NCBI GenBank assembly: GCA_026129905.1
Contig: JAHCHE010000001.1
Coordinates: 62,001 to 126,000 of the forward strand
Direction of reading: 5' to 3'
Origin: Bryobacteraceae bacterium
GTDB taxonomy: Bacteria > Acidobacteriota > Terriglobia > Bryobacterales > Bryobacteraceae
Length of the DNA: 64,000 bases
Below, piece after piece: positions 54,394 through 64,000 of the stretch (the stretch's first letter is position 1; every line of letters begins with the position of its first letter). A model generated the notes under the pieces. It was not told the DNA's origin. It worked only from the letters and a program-made list of their open reading frames with translations, and ran no database searches. The translations under genes and the position numbers were made by a program.

Positions 54394-55269
54394 ATGCCCG
54401 TCCTGGCGATCGATCTTGGAGGAACGAAGCTCGCAGCCGCCGTGGTGGACGAGGAGGGCGCGGTCCTTCGCCACGAGAAGGCGCCGGTCCGCCACCAGAG
54501 CCTCGCCGAAACCGTGGAACAGATCGGGCGCATGGCCGGGAGGCTGACCGATGCGAACACCAGCGCGGCGGGGCTCATCGTGCCGGGCATTTACGATCCC
54601 CGGAATGGGACCGCCTGGGCGCCGAACCTGTGGGGCCGGGAGCATGTACCGTTGCTGGCCGCGCTCGGAGATCGGCTAGGATTGCGCATACGGATCGAGA
54701 GCGATCGCGCGGGCTACGTGCTCGGGGAACAATGGCTCGGCGCCGCGCGCTCGTGCCGGAACGTCGTGTTCCTGGCGGTGGGCACGGGGATCGGGGCGGG
54801 CATCCTGGCCGAAGGGCGGCTGGTGCGCGGCGCAGGCGGCATCGCAGGCTCCGTCGGCTGGTTTGCGCTGAATCCGGCGATGAACGAGTGGTACGGCCGG
54901 ACCGGCTGCTGGGAATCGGAAGCCGGGGGTCCGGCGCTGGCGCGGCGGGCAGGCATGCGATCGGCGGAGGAAGTTGTGGGAGCGGCGCGCGCGGGTGACG
55001 CGCGGGCCCGGGAGGCCGTGACCAACGCTGTCGAGTATCTGGCCATGGGCATCGCCAACATCATCAGCATTCTGAACCCGGAGGTCGTGGTGCTCGGCGG
55101 CGGCCTAATGCAGGCGCCGGATTTGTTCCTGGAACCCGTGCGGCGGCTCGTAACGGACTGGGCGCAGCCGGTGGCGCGGGAGCAGGCGCGCATTGAGCTA
55201 ACGGCGCTCGGCGACCGGGCGGGCCTTCTGGGCGCGGCGCGCCTCGCATTGAGCGAAGAACAAATTTAG
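54394..55269 (+). CDS. ROK family sugar kinase
   Basis: A 291-residue protein with the phosphate motif DLGGTKLAAAVVDEEG, a LIVPGIYDPRNGTAWAPNLWG substrate segment, and VFLAVGTGIGAGILAEGRLVRG. The usual ROK zinc motif (CxCGxxGCxE) is degenerate: only GRTGCWESEAGG remains. It likely phosphorylates glucose or a related hexose or N-acetylhexosamine. It starts four bases after the GH42 gene, so released sugar could be fed directly to it. Confidence 0.82.
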   Translation: MPVLAIDLGGTKLAAAVVDEEGAVLRHEKAPVRHQSLAETVEQIGRMAGRLTDANTSAAGLIVPGIYDPRNGTAWAPNLWGREHVPLLAALGDRLGLRIRIESDRAGYVLGEQWLGAARSCRNVVFLAVGTGIGAGILAEGRLVRGAGGIAGSVGWFALNPAMNEWYGRTGCWESEAGGPALARRAGMRSAEEVVGAARAGDARAREAVTNAVEYLAMGIANIISILNPEVVVLGGGLMQAPDLFLEPVRRLVTDWAQPVAREQARIELTALGDRAGLLGAARLALSEEQI

Positions 55270-55339
55270 GACACTATGTCGGCGATTACTACGAAAAACG
55301 ACCAGCGTGGGCGCTACTCCGTGAAGAAACCGCAACGAT

Positions 55340-55437
55340 TACGGCCACCCGGTGGGCGCTAACGCCATACTTGCCCTTCGCTGCTGCCATCTCAACGGCC
55401 GGTTTGAGGACTACTGGGCCGCCCGCCGACCCGCCTG
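55340..55437 (+). pseudogene. C-terminal remnant of an ISKra4-type transposase
   Basis: Plus-strand codons give GANAILALRCC, then HLNGRFEDYW, ending AARRPA and TGA at 55435-55437. The GANAILALR block followed by a 'RFEDFW'-like end is what I recall for ISKra4-family transposase C-termini. A frameshift separates it from the upstream TRW codons. It points the opposite way from the N-terminal remnant next to it. Confidence 0.5.
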
Positions 55438-55439
55438 AC

Positions 55440-56173
55440 CTCCACTTCTATGTCGCGCACCCAGCCGATTCTCCGCCACACGTCCCGCACTCGGTTCCGG
55501 TGTGATTGAGGCTGGCTGTACCAGGGGCGGGCGATTTCCACCTCGCCCAGCGCCGTCAGAATGTGGCGAGATCGCCGTTCACGGTAAGGCGCCTTGTGGC
55601 CGCAGGAACAGGGAAGGACACGCTGCTCCTCGTCCGGCTCGGGAAAACGCAACAACTGGCTGAGGGCGGCGGCTCCGGCCCGATGCCGGGCGGCGCGCAA
55701 AGCCATTTCCACCGCCTCCAGGTCCGTCTGGGCAGTTTGCTTGCGCTTCGCGAAGACACGCGCCAACAGCGTAGCTATTTCGCGCGCGATCTCGACCTGG
55801 ATCGCCGCGGCCGTTTTTTTTCCTCCGGCGTCAGCGTGTCCTCCAGCGGGCGCGCACGGCAAATCTTCTCGCTGACCTCCAACAGATCTCGGCTTAATGC
55901 GCGGAACCGGTGGTACTCCCCAATTTCGTTTTGGGCCTTACGCAGGGCCGCTGGAGTGGAAAAGGTTTCGGTGACAGTCTTGCCGCCGACCTTTCGAGTG
56001 AGGCGGCAGAAGGGACCGTGGCCAGGATCGCCCTTTTTATGGCAATGGCAGCGCGGGTTGCCGCAGCGGCCTCCCGTGGTTGTGATGGAGCCGGCACGCA
56101 GATCACCCAATTGGGCGATCTGCCGCTGAACGGCGGCACGCTGCATCTCCAGCGCGGGCAGAGCGTCGCGCAT
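55440..56173 (-). pseudogene. N-terminal remnant of an ISKra4-family transposase with A8 frameshift site
   Basis: From ATG 56173 (GAGGAGG site) the first frame gives QIAQLGDLRAGSITTTGGRCGNPRCHCHKKGDPGHGPF and further codons. A run of eight A on this strand (55814-55821) allows a -1 shift into EIAREIATLLARVFAKRKQT … LPCSCGHKAPYRERRSRHILTALGEVEIARPWY, which is the continuation seen in this transposase family. After PWY the family pattern is lost near 55520, so the catalytic DDE part is missing. It is a dead copy that keeps a plausible programmed frameshift signal. Confidence 0.7.
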
Positions 56174-56184
56174 AAGGCCTCCTC

Positions 56185-56210
56185 AACCTAGCGTATCGCT
56201 ACGCTAGGTT
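56185..56210. repeat. Perfect inverted repeat upstream of the transposase remnant
   Basis: An 11-bp perfect stem (AACCTAGCGTA/TACGCTAGGTT) with a four-base loop, read as GCGA on the transposase strand (a GNRA tetraloop). It ends one base before the GAGGAGG ribosome site. It could be the end of the element or a structure in transposase mRNA. Confidence 0.65.
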
Positions 56211-56278
56211 TACAAGCCATAAAAAAGAAGGAGCCGTGCGCGTGCCGCCGCGCCACCCGCCCCGCCGGACAGTCCCCG

Positions 56279-57871
<1,593 letters not shown>

Positions 57872-58038
57872 CTAGATAGGATAGCGTGACTGGCGGGCGC
57901 GGGAAACCGGCGAGTTTCATTTTTTGGATTATATTTTGTCCGGAAGTACAGAATCTGGAATGCAGTTCGCGACACCGGCATCCTCTGGGTCGTGCGTCGA
58001 ATCTGTGACAGGATTCTACACAGTGGAGTCGAAACTAC

Positions 58039-58128
58039 TCACTTACCCTCAGGTTTAGGCGACGACGAGATCATCGCGAAAAACAGTCCAACGATCAGCA
58101 AACCGGCAACTAACCCGGATATCAACAT
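58039..58128 (-). CDS. 29-residue single-pass membrane peptide
   Basis: ATG 58126-58128 (minus strand) is preceded by GGGGGAG at a spacing of six bases. The peptide starts MLISGLVAGLLIVGLFFAMI and ends SSSPKPEGK: one membrane helix with a short charged tail. It is flanked by spacers on both sides and separated from Hsp70 by 167 bases. The strong ribosome site and clean helix argue it is real. The role is unknown; membrane micropeptides often modulate transporters or signalling proteins. Confidence 0.5.
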   Translation of the reverse strand: MLISGLVAGLLIVGLFFAMISSSPKPEGK

Positions 58129-58277
58129 AACGTCTCCCCCAACGTCTGCCTTTCCCTTAGCAATTTTGAGGCCAGCATTTCTCCGGGGGTGTGGCCGGAA
58201 AGCTGCCTGTCCTCTTATCGACCCGGCCCGCCCGAATGTGAGCCCGCCACGTCGCGTTCCTGTGCTAATTTTGGGGA

Positions 58278-59558
58278 ATGAGAGTACAGCTCGCCTTTGG
58301 CAAGACAGGCCTTCCGCTGGAGCTACCGGAAGGCTACGACTACCAGGTTCTGGAAACCAGGTCGGCTTCGCCTCTGGAAAACCCCGCGCAGGCGCTGGAG
58401 GAGGCGCTTGACGCTCCGATCGGCGGACCGCCGCTGGCGGAACTGGCAAAAGGGAAGCGTTCGGCGGCCATTTCGGTATGCGACATCACACGACCCACTC
58501 CGAATTCCTTCGTTCTGCCCTCCGTGATCAGGCGGCTGGAGTCCGCCGGGATCGCGCGGGAGCAGATCACGATCCTGATCGGGACGGGGTTGCACCGGCC
58601 GGCTACGGACGAGGAGATCCTTGAGATCCTTGGGCCGGAACTGGCCTCCCAATACAGGGTGGTGAACCATTTTGCCCGCGACCTCGGCAGCCACCGGTTT
58701 CTCGGTCAGACGGCGGCGGGAACGCCGGCTTATGTCGATGAGCGGTTCGTCGCGGCCGACCTCCATATCACGGCGGGGCTAATCGAGCCCCACTTCATGC
58801 TCGGCTTTTCCGGCGGGCGAAAGCTGATCGCTCCGGCGCTGGCGGCCCGGGAGACCATCGCCGTTCTCCACAGCCCCAAATTCATGCGGGACGGCCGGTC
58901 GGTCGAGGGTTCGATTGAGGACAATCCGTTGCACCGGGAGCTGTTGGAGATCGCCAGGATGGCGCGGCACGACTTCATGGTGGACGTGGCGATTACCCGG
59001 AACCGCGAAGTGGCGGGCGTGTTCGCCGGGAATCCTGTCGAAGCCCACCGGACAGGTGCGCAATTCGTCTCGCGCGCCATGCTACAGCAGTTGGATGAGC
59101 CGGTGGACGCGGTGATCACCACCTCGGCGGGATACCCGCTCGACCTGACCTACTACCAGGCGATCAAAGGCGTGAGCGCGGCGCAGCACGTGCTGAAGCC
59201 GGGCGGAACGATTCTGCTGCTGGCGGCGTGCGGCGAGGGCGCGGGCGCGCCGGAGTTCCGGCGCATGCTGAAAGACTTCGATTCCCACGAGGGTTTCCTC
59301 AGCCATATCGATCGGGCGCCGGTGGAAATCGACCAGTGGCAGCTCGAGAAGCTCGCGCTGGTGGCTCGCAAAGCGAAACTGCTGTTTTACGTGCCCGGGC
59401 TGCCCAGCGAGTATTACTCGTCGCTTTGGGGCGCCACCTGCGCCTCGGCCGAGGAGGCGCGCGACGCGCTGTTGTCGGGGCTGCGGCCCGGCGCCAGGGT
59501 GGCCATCGTTCCGGAGGGTCCCTACGTGCTGGCGAAGGCTCTGGCGACGGCGGCATAG
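58278..59558 (+). CDS. LarA-family nickel-pincer racemase/epimerase
   Basis: A 426-residue protein of the DUF2088/LarA family. Conserved residues of lactate racemase are all present, offset by two: CDITRPTP (Asp69, Arg72), GTGLHRPA (His106), EPHFMLGFSGGRKLI (His172, Lys182 for cofactor attachment) and VLHSP (His198). It would racemise or epimerise a 2-hydroxyacid using the nickel pincer cofactor; related enzymes act on malate and sugar acids, so lactate is not certain. No larB, larC or larE gene is adjacent. Confidence 0.85.
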   Translation: MRVQLAFGKTGLPLELPEGYDYQVLETRSASPLENPAQALEEALDAPIGGPPLAELAKGKRSAAISVCDITRPTPNSFVLPSVIRRLESAGIAREQITILIGTGLHRPATDEEILEILGPELASQYRVVNHFARDLGSHRFLGQTAAGTPAYVDERFVAADLHITAGLIEPHFMLGFSGGRKLIAPALAARETIAVLHSPKFMRDGRSVEGSIEDNPLHRELLEIARMARHDFMVDVAITRNREVAGVFAGNPVEAHRTGAQFVSRAMLQQLDEPVDAVITTSAGYPLDLTYYQAIKGVSAAQHVLKPGGTILLLAACGEGAGAPEFRRMLKDFDSHEGFLSHIDRAPVEIDQWQLEKLALVARKAKLLFYVPGLPSEYYSSLWGATCASAEEARDALLSGLRPGARVAIVPEGPYVLAKALATAA

Positions 59559-59588
59559 CGGCGGGGGCGCAGCCCGGCCAATCACCGG

Positions 59589-59617
59589 TTGACATCGGAC
59601 ACCGGGTCGGCTATAGT
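59589..59617 (+). promoter_or_regulatory. Promoter of the rpsA gene
   Basis: TTGACA (59589-59594), a 17-base spacer and TATAGT (59612-59617) form a near-consensus sigma70 promoter. It leaves an untranslated leader of about 190 bases before rpsA, enough for autoregulatory structure. Confidence 0.7.
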
Positions 59618-59814
59618 TCTTGAAGTACTGGTCTATCAACGAGTTGTCGTGTTGTCTCGTGAATCAACCAAGGGCGTGAACGGACCGAGAATCAACCACT
59701 CGGTTGACAACCCCGCCCGAGCCTCCCGCAGAAGCGCCATGTCGTCAGCGGAGCCGGTGTCGCGGGTCCTCAGCCCGCGACCGTTGATGGGTCAGCGGAC
59801 GCGGAGACCTGGCA

Positions 59815-61539
59815 ATGGCAAGCAATCAGGATGAGCGGCTGGAACAAGCGCCGGCGCTGCCCGATGGGGACGACCTGGAACAACTCATCGACGACTACAG
59901 TCACCTGGCGCCTCCCGCACAGGGAGAACTGCTCCGCGGTCATGTATTATCGGTAACGCCGTCCGAAGTTATCGTCGATTTCGGGTACAAATCCGAAGGA
60001 ATTGTTCCGGTCGGCCAGTTCACGCACTCCGACGGTTCGGTCCACGTCAAGCCGGGCGACGAGATCGACGTCATGGTGGAGCGCCACGCCCAGACGGTGG
60101 ACGGCTACATCGTTCTGTCGCACGAACGCGCCCTGCGCGTACGGGCGTGGGACAACCTGGAAAAGGCGTTCCGCGACGGCCTGATCGTGTCCGGCCGGGT
60201 GCTTCGCCGCACCAAGGGCGGCTTGGGCGTGGATGTGGGCGTGGAGGCGTTTCTTCCGGCCTCCCATATCGACATCAAGCCCGTGCACGATTTGGAAGCG
60301 CTGGTCGGCAAGGACATTCCGGTCAAGATCCTGAAGCTGAACCGGCGGCGGGGCAATGTGGTGGTTTCGCGGCGCCACGCGGTGGAAGAAGAGCAGCACG
60401 CGCGACGGCACGCGACGCTGGAGGCGCTCGAAGAGGGCGCGACCGCCGCCGGCGTGGTGAAGAACCTGACCGACTACGGGGCGTTCGTGGACCTGGGAGG
60501 GATCGACGGCCTGCTGCACGTCAGCGACATGAGCTATGGGCGGGTGAACCATCCGTCGGAACTGGTTGCCGAGGGCGACCAGATCACGGTAAAAATCCTG
60601 AAGCTCGATCGCGAAAAGGGACGAATTTCGCTCGGCGTGAAGCAGTTGAGTCCGGACCCGTGGGAAAGCGTCGTGGAGCGGTATCCGGGCGGGGGCCGCG
60701 TCATCGGACGGGTGGTGAGCATCGCCGACTATGGGGCGTTCGTCGAACTGGAGCCGGGCGTGGAAGGACTGATTCACGTCTCGGAGATGACCTGGTCGCG
60801 GCGGATGAAGCATCCCACGAAGGTGGTCCGGGTCGGCGACACCGTGGAGGCGGTTGTTCTGGACGTCAAGACGAAGGATCGCCGGATTTCGCTGGGCATC
60901 AAACAACTGGAAGCGGACCCATGGACCACGGTGGCGGACCGCTACTCCATCGGCTCGGTGGTGGAAGGGAGGGTACGAAAGCTAACCGATTTCGGCGCTT
61001 TTATCGAGATTGAAGAAGGTATCGACGGCTTGGTGCACATTTCCGATCTTTCCTGGACAAAACGCGTCAAGCACCCGTCAGAGATACTGAAAAAGGGCCA
61101 GATGGCGCAGGCTGTGATTCTGCAAATCGATCCGAACAACCGGCGACTTTCGCTGGGAATCAAACAACTGGAGCCGGACGCCTGGGAAACGTTCTTCCAC
61201 AATCACCAGCCTGGCGACGTGGTGCGGGGGAAGGTGACGCGGGCCGCGAGCTTCGGCGTGTTTGTCGAGCTGGCGCCGGGCGTCGAGGGCCTATGCCACA
61301 ACTCCGAGATCGTCAGTCCGCCGGACCGCGGCCGGGACGATCCGCCGCTTCCGCTGGAGCGGGAGTACGAGTTCAAAGTGATCAAGATGAACGAATCCGA
61401 GAAGCGGATCGGGCTCAGCATGCGAGCCGCCGCGGACGACGAGGAGAAGACGCGGCTGGAAGAGTATCAGCGCCAGGCCGCCGCGGCCACTCTGACGATC
61501 GAGGAGGTCATGAACCTGAAGGGGCGTGAAAGCCGCTAG
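59815..61539 (+). CDS. rpsA: Ribosomal protein bS1
   Basis: A 574-residue protein with six S1 RNA-binding repeats. The first two are less conserved (GHVLSVTPSEVIVDFGYKSEGIVP; GRVLRRTKGGLGVDVGVEAFLP). Repeats 3-6 have the classic 'G.V..i..yGaFVel..g..GLiH.S.m' form (DYGAFVDLGGIDGLLHVSDMS, DYGAFVELEPGVEGLIHVSEM, DFGAFIEIEEGIDGLVHISDLS, SFGVFVELAPGVEGLCHNSEI). It brings mRNA to the 30S subunit. It is followed by an HU-family gene, a common pairing. Confidence 0.95.
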   Translation: MASNQDERLEQAPALPDGDDLEQLIDDYSHLAPPAQGELLRGHVLSVTPSEVIVDFGYKSEGIVPVGQFTHSDGSVHVKPGDEIDVMVERHAQTVDGYIVLSHERALRVRAWDNLEKAFRDGLIVSGRVLRRTKGGLGVDVGVEAFLPASHIDIKPVHDLEALVGKDIPVKILKLNRRRGNVVVSRRHAVEEEQHARRHATLEALEEGATAAGVVKNLTDYGAFVDLGGIDGLLHVSDMSYGRVNHPSELVAEGDQITVKILKLDREKGRISLGVKQLSPDPWESVVERYPGGGRVIGRVVSIADYGAFVELEPGVEGLIHVSEMTWSRRMKHPTKVVRVGDTVEAVVLDVKTKDRRISLGIKQLEADPWTTVADRYSIGSVVEGRVRKLTDFGAFIEIEEGIDGLVHISDLSWTKRVKHPSEILKKGQMAQAVILQIDPNNRRLSLGIKQLEPDAWETFFHNHQPGDVVRGKVTRAASFGVFVELAPGVEGLCHNSEIVSPPDRGRDDPPLPLEREYEFKVIKMNESEKRIGLSMRAAADDEEKTRLEEYQRQAAAATLTIEEVMNLKGRESR

Positions 61540-61575
61540 AGAGCTGCGCATCGAACGTTCGAAGGAGGAAAGGAA

Positions 61576-61914
61576 ATGACGAAAGCCGAGCTGATTGAAG
61601 AAGTATCTCGCGTGGTTGAAATGACAAGGAAAGACTCCGAAGTCATCGTCGAAGCGATCTTCGACAGCATCGTTCGCGCTTTGCATACCGGCGACAAGAT
61701 CGAGATTCGCGGGTTCGGCAGTTTTCGCACGCGCGACCGGCAAGGGCGTGTCGGCCGGAACCCGAAGACGGGCGAACGCGTGGAAGTCCCGGCTAAACGC
61801 ATCCCGTATTTCAAGCCCAGCAAGGAATTGAAAGACCTGGTCAACGCAGGAGGTTCGGCCCCCGAGCCGGCGCCATTCTCCGCGCCGCCGGAGGAACCGT
61901 CGCCGGCGCTGTAG
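61576..61914 (+). CDS. HU/IHF family DNA-binding protein
   Basis: A 112-residue protein, AAGGAGG site. MTKAELIEEVSRVVEMTRKDSEVIVEAIFDSI forms the helical base; IRGFGSFRTRDRQGRVGRNPKTGERVEVPAKRIPYFKPSKEL is the DNA-gripping arm with the RNPKTGE tip. A Pro/Ala/Glu tail of about 20 residues extends it beyond the usual 90. It may be HU or IHF-beta-like; the position after rpsA matches ihfB, but the sequence does not settle it. Confidence 0.9.
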   Translation: MTKAELIEEVSRVVEMTRKDSEVIVEAIFDSIVRALHTGDKIEIRGFGSFRTRDRQGRVGRNPKTGERVEVPAKRIPYFKPSKELKDLVNAGGSAPEPAPFSAPPEEPSPAL

Positions 61915-61935
61915 ACGGATCCTCCCAGCCGCGTC

Positions 61936-62424
61936 ATGGACCATCTCTGGACTCCCTGGCGGTACAGCTACATCACTCAAGCCAAGCTCCCGGCGGGGTG
62001 CATCTTTTGTGAGAAAGCGGCTTCCGCCGACGACGAGCGGAACCTGATCGTTCACCGCGCGCCCCTGAATTTCGTTCTGCTGAACCTCTATCCGTACAAC
62101 AACGGGCACGTGATGATCGCGCCGTACGCGCACGCGGCGACGCTGGAGCAAGCGCCGGAGGAGGCGTTGGTGGAGATGATCCGGCTCGCCCGCCGCGCCG
62201 AGGAGGCCCTGACCCGGATCTACCGGCCGAAAGGGATCAACCTCGGGATGAACGTCGGCGAGTGCGCCGGAGCGGGCGTGGCGGGACACATTCACCTTCA
62301 CGTGCTGCCGCGCTGGCCCGGCGACGTCAGCTTCATGACGACCACCGGCGAGACCCGGGTGATTCCGGAAGATCTGGCAACCACCTGGCGAAAGCTACGC
62401 GACGCCTTTTCCGGGGCGCAGTAA
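61936..62424 (+). CDS. HIT family hydrolase/phosphorylase
   Basis: A 162-residue protein. LWTPWRYSYI and CIFCEKA (zinc-type Cys pair) open it; NNGHVMIAPYAH and GHIHLHVLPRWPGD contain the histidine triad, His-x-His-x-His. Its closest family is the Ap4A phosphorylase-like HIT group of high-GC bacteria. It cleaves dinucleoside polyphosphates or nucleoside phosphoramidates. Confidence 0.9.
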   Translation: MDHLWTPWRYSYITQAKLPAGCIFCEKAASADDERNLIVHRAPLNFVLLNLYPYNNGHVMIAPYAHAATLEQAPEEALVEMIRLARRAEEALTRIYRPKGINLGMNVGECAGAGVAGHIHLHVLPRWPGDVSFMTTTGETRVIPEDLATTWRKLRDAFSGAQ

Positions 62425-62902
62425 CCGCCGCGACGAGGCGGCCGGTTACCTGGCTCTTTGGCGGCGGCAGCGGGCCTGGAAAATCACAGCCTTACAGCGG
62501 AAAAAGTAATGGTACTCCGCGCGGCGAATTGAGGCAACCGCGGTACTAAGACGAATAGCCGTCCTCTGCGTAGAAGGCGGTCTTCCGGTCTGCGGGCTTA
62601 ACTCCGGACGATCGCGAACGCTATAGGTAACCTATTTATTTTCATAGAGATGCAGGCTGGAGAAGACGTCGTCGGTCAACCCGCCGAACAAGGCAATCCG
62701 GCCGTGCCCGTGGTACCGACTCCGTCGTTTTCTGCGTCGGACAGTCGCGGGCCGTTCCGACGCCCGCCACGGTCCGGTTTGGCAGGTACCGCCGTACTGA
62801 TTGACCGTTCGCAACAATTTCCGTAAGTTCGAATCACGGACGGCGCAGGCTACCAGTTGGAGAACCTGCCCGAAGCGACGGAGGACAGGTGTCTTGTACG
62901 CG
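62425..62902. other. Gene-free leader of the polysaccharide locus
   Basis: About 480 bases without a supportable gene. A TATTTATTTTC AT-rich patch near 62632 stands out in otherwise GC-rich DNA and may mark a promoter or upstream element for the export locus. I looked for a riboswitch pattern and did not see one. Confidence 0.35.
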
Positions 62903-63574
62903 ATGAGAGGACTTGCGATGGCGATGGCGGCGGGGATGCTGGCGGCCGGTGCGGCGAGCGCCGGCGAGATCTCGCTTGGGGAAGACGGGGCGCCGGCGTC
63001 GTTTGCCGAGCGCAGCCCCCGCTACCGGATACAGTCCACCGACGAACTGGAAATTAGCTTTCGCTTCACGCCGGAGTTCGACCAGAAACTGGCCGTGCAG
63101 CCGGACGGATTCATCTCGCTGCTGGACGTCGGAGACCTGGAGGTGGCGGGCATGACGGTGGAAGGCGCGCGGTCCGCGATCGCCGGCAAGTACGCCGCGA
63201 TTCTGAACAAGCCGGTGATCACCGTGAAGCTGACCAACTTCAATAAGCCGCAATTCATTGTCGGCGGGGAAGTGGGCAAGCCCGGCAAGTACGAGCTGAC
63301 GGGCGATGTGACGCTGAGCGACGCTGTGGCGATCGCGGGGGGGTTCACGCCGCGGGCGCGCGAGAACGAGGTGCTGCTCTTCCGCCGCTACAGCAAAGAA
63401 ATGGTGGAAGTGAAGAAAGTGAACGTCAAACAAGCGCAGCACGGCAAGTTCGGCGAAGACGTGCGGCTGCGTCCCGGCGATTCGGTTTTTGTGCCGCGGT
63501 CGAAGGTGGGCGAGATCGACCGGTTCCTCAGCGTGACGCGTCTGGGGCTGTATTTTCCGTTGCCGGGCCTCTGA
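62903..63574 (+). CDS. Wza-like polysaccharide export protein
   Basis: The frame is open from 62801, but a signal peptide begins at ATG 62903 (MRGLAMAMAAGMLAAGAASAG); ATG 62918 has a better-spaced AGAGGA site and is an alternative. The product has the polysaccharide-export domain (YRIQSTDELEISFRFTPEFDQKLAVQPDGFISLLDVGDLEVAGMTVEGA) and a SLBB-type domain (PQFIVGGEVGKPGKYELTGDVTLSDAVAIAGG). It forms the outer-membrane channel for capsule or exopolysaccharide. It is short relative to E. coli Wza, as is usual in this phylum. Confidence 0.85.
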   Translation: MRGLAMAMAAGMLAAGAASAGEISLGEDGAPASFAERSPRYRIQSTDELEISFRFTPEFDQKLAVQPDGFISLLDVGDLEVAGMTVEGARSAIAGKYAAILNKPVITVKLTNFNKPQFIVGGEVGKPGKYELTGDVTLSDAVAIAGGFTPRARENEVLLFRRYSKEMVEVKKVNVKQAQHGKFGEDVRLRPGDSVFVPRSKVGEIDRFLSVTRLGLYFPLPGL

Positions 63575-63618
63575 GGAGCCGAGCCTAGGGAGCACTGGCG
63601 TTGAAAGGAGCTGAGCAG

Positions 63619-64000
63619 TTGAACGATCCAAGCCGCAATGAGGGGTTGTTGTCGATGGCGGCGTTGTGGGACGTCTTGCGGCGCCATCGCCTGGTGGCGG
63701 GCGCCTCGTTCCTGGCATTATTCGGCGCAGCCGCGGCGTTCGTCCTGACCCGGCCTGCGCAGTACGACGCGGAAGTCAAGTTCATTGTCAAACGGGCGCG
63801 CACGGAGGGGCCTGTGGACGCTCCCAGATCGCAATCCGGAGCCCCGGCGGCGAATCTGAGCGAGATGGAGATCGCCTCCGAGATCGAGCTGTTCCGGAAC
63901 CGGCGGTCGCTCGAAGAGACGGCGAGGCAGTGCGGGCTGGCGGACGAGGTGGCGGTGGCCGGCGGTGAATCGATGAAAACGGCCGTCGCCGTTCAGAAGC
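63619..64000 (+). CDS. Wzz/GumC-like chain-length determinant, 3' end outside window
   Basis: TTG 63619 with AAAGGAG eight bases upstream; the frame is open to the window edge. The visible 127 codons start LNDPSRNEGLLSMAALWDVL, followed by RRHRLVAGASFLALFGAAAAFVLTRPAQYDAEVKFIV, a membrane helix and the first strand of a Wzz domain. SEMEIASEIELFRNRRSLEETARQCGL continues the family pattern. It sets polymer length or drives export together with the Wza-like protein 44 bases upstream. Confidence 0.8.
   Translation, partial: MNDPSRNEGLLSMAALWDVLRRHRLVAGASFLALFGAAAAFVLTRPAQYDAEVKFIVKRARTEGPVDAPRSQSGAPAANLSEMEIASEIELFRNRRSLEETARQCGLADEVAVAGGESMKTAVAVQK

Noticed and set aside
59947-60906. 319-codon minus-strand frame opposite rpsA
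   Set aside because: It mirrors the S1 repeats and has no independent coding signal.
62810-62845. TTCGAATC near 62.83 kb as a tRNA T-loop
   Set aside because: The flanking bases do not pair as a T stem and no anticodon arm precedes it.

Overview
The window looks like high-GC chromosome of an Acidobacteriota member of the Solibacter/Bryobacter kind (an inference from gene content: a PEP-CTERM protein, degenerate GGDEF protein, GH42 enzyme, ISKra4-type insertion sequence and stand-alone MacB-like permease). It has two halves that meet near 42.53 kb. From 1 to about 42.53 kb it is accessory DNA, patchier and visibly less GC-rich. From 42.53 to 64 kb it is compact chromosomal backbone.

The junction lies inside comM (YifB family, minus strand), which is cut after its Walker B region. 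A large serine recombinase (41.06-42.56 kb) reads straight into the broken comM sequence. This is the signature of an integrative element inserted in comM. The missing 3' part of comM is not in the window, so the element extends beyond the left edge.

Accessory half, left to right. (i) 0-5.9 kb is a likely defence block: a tandem HTH protein, a DUF3644 protein with a HEPN RNase motif, a decayed HTH copy, and a tight three-gene operon. That operon encodes an ImmA/IrrE metallopeptidase-macro-domain fusion, a P-loop kinase fused to an adenylosuccinate-synthetase homologue whose catalytic Asp is Ser (as in phage PurZ), and a DUF7002 protein that resembles ADP-ribosyltransferases such as DarT. It is the best candidate here for an undescribed system. 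(ii) 6.1-12.6 kb is a complete type I restriction-modification locus (hsdM-hsdS-hsdR). (iii) 12.7-17.3 kb holds an XRE/RuvC-like pair, a hairpin-rich intergenic region, a P-loop ATPase and a first serine recombinase. (iv) 17.4-19.7 kb is a large unrecognised protein with a nuclease-like N-terminus and a PIN-like domain. (v) 20-26.6 kb holds a degenerate GGDEF protein, a FlaG-like protein and secreted or anchored proteins (thermonuclease, PEP-CTERM, choice-of-anchor X, M23). (vi) 26.7-42.5 kb is a mobile-element module: a CHC2/TOPRIM primase, two VirD4/TraG-type ATPases (one with a C-terminal PD-(D/E)XK-like domain), an S74 intramolecular-chaperone protein, DUF932, an RHH regulator, a broken dprA, a truncated duplicate of the recombinase 5' end, and the comM-proximal recombinase.

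Backbone half. The comM remnant and a CreD-like gene run leftwards. A redox operon follows: a NarI-like b-type cytochrome, a four-cluster ferredoxin, and an NrfD/HybB protein fused to a six-haem cytochrome c. Next come a glycine-zipper lipoprotein, an LPG-synthase-type membrane protein, rpsT, a MacB-like permease, a GH42 beta-galactosidase with a ROK sugar kinase, ISKra4 remnants in two orientations, an Hsp70-like protein, a 29-residue membrane peptide, a LarA-family racemase, and rpsA-HU-HIT. The window ends in a polysaccharide-export locus (Wza-like, then a Wzz/GumC-like gene cut by the edge). I saw no tRNA, rRNA or CRISPR array.
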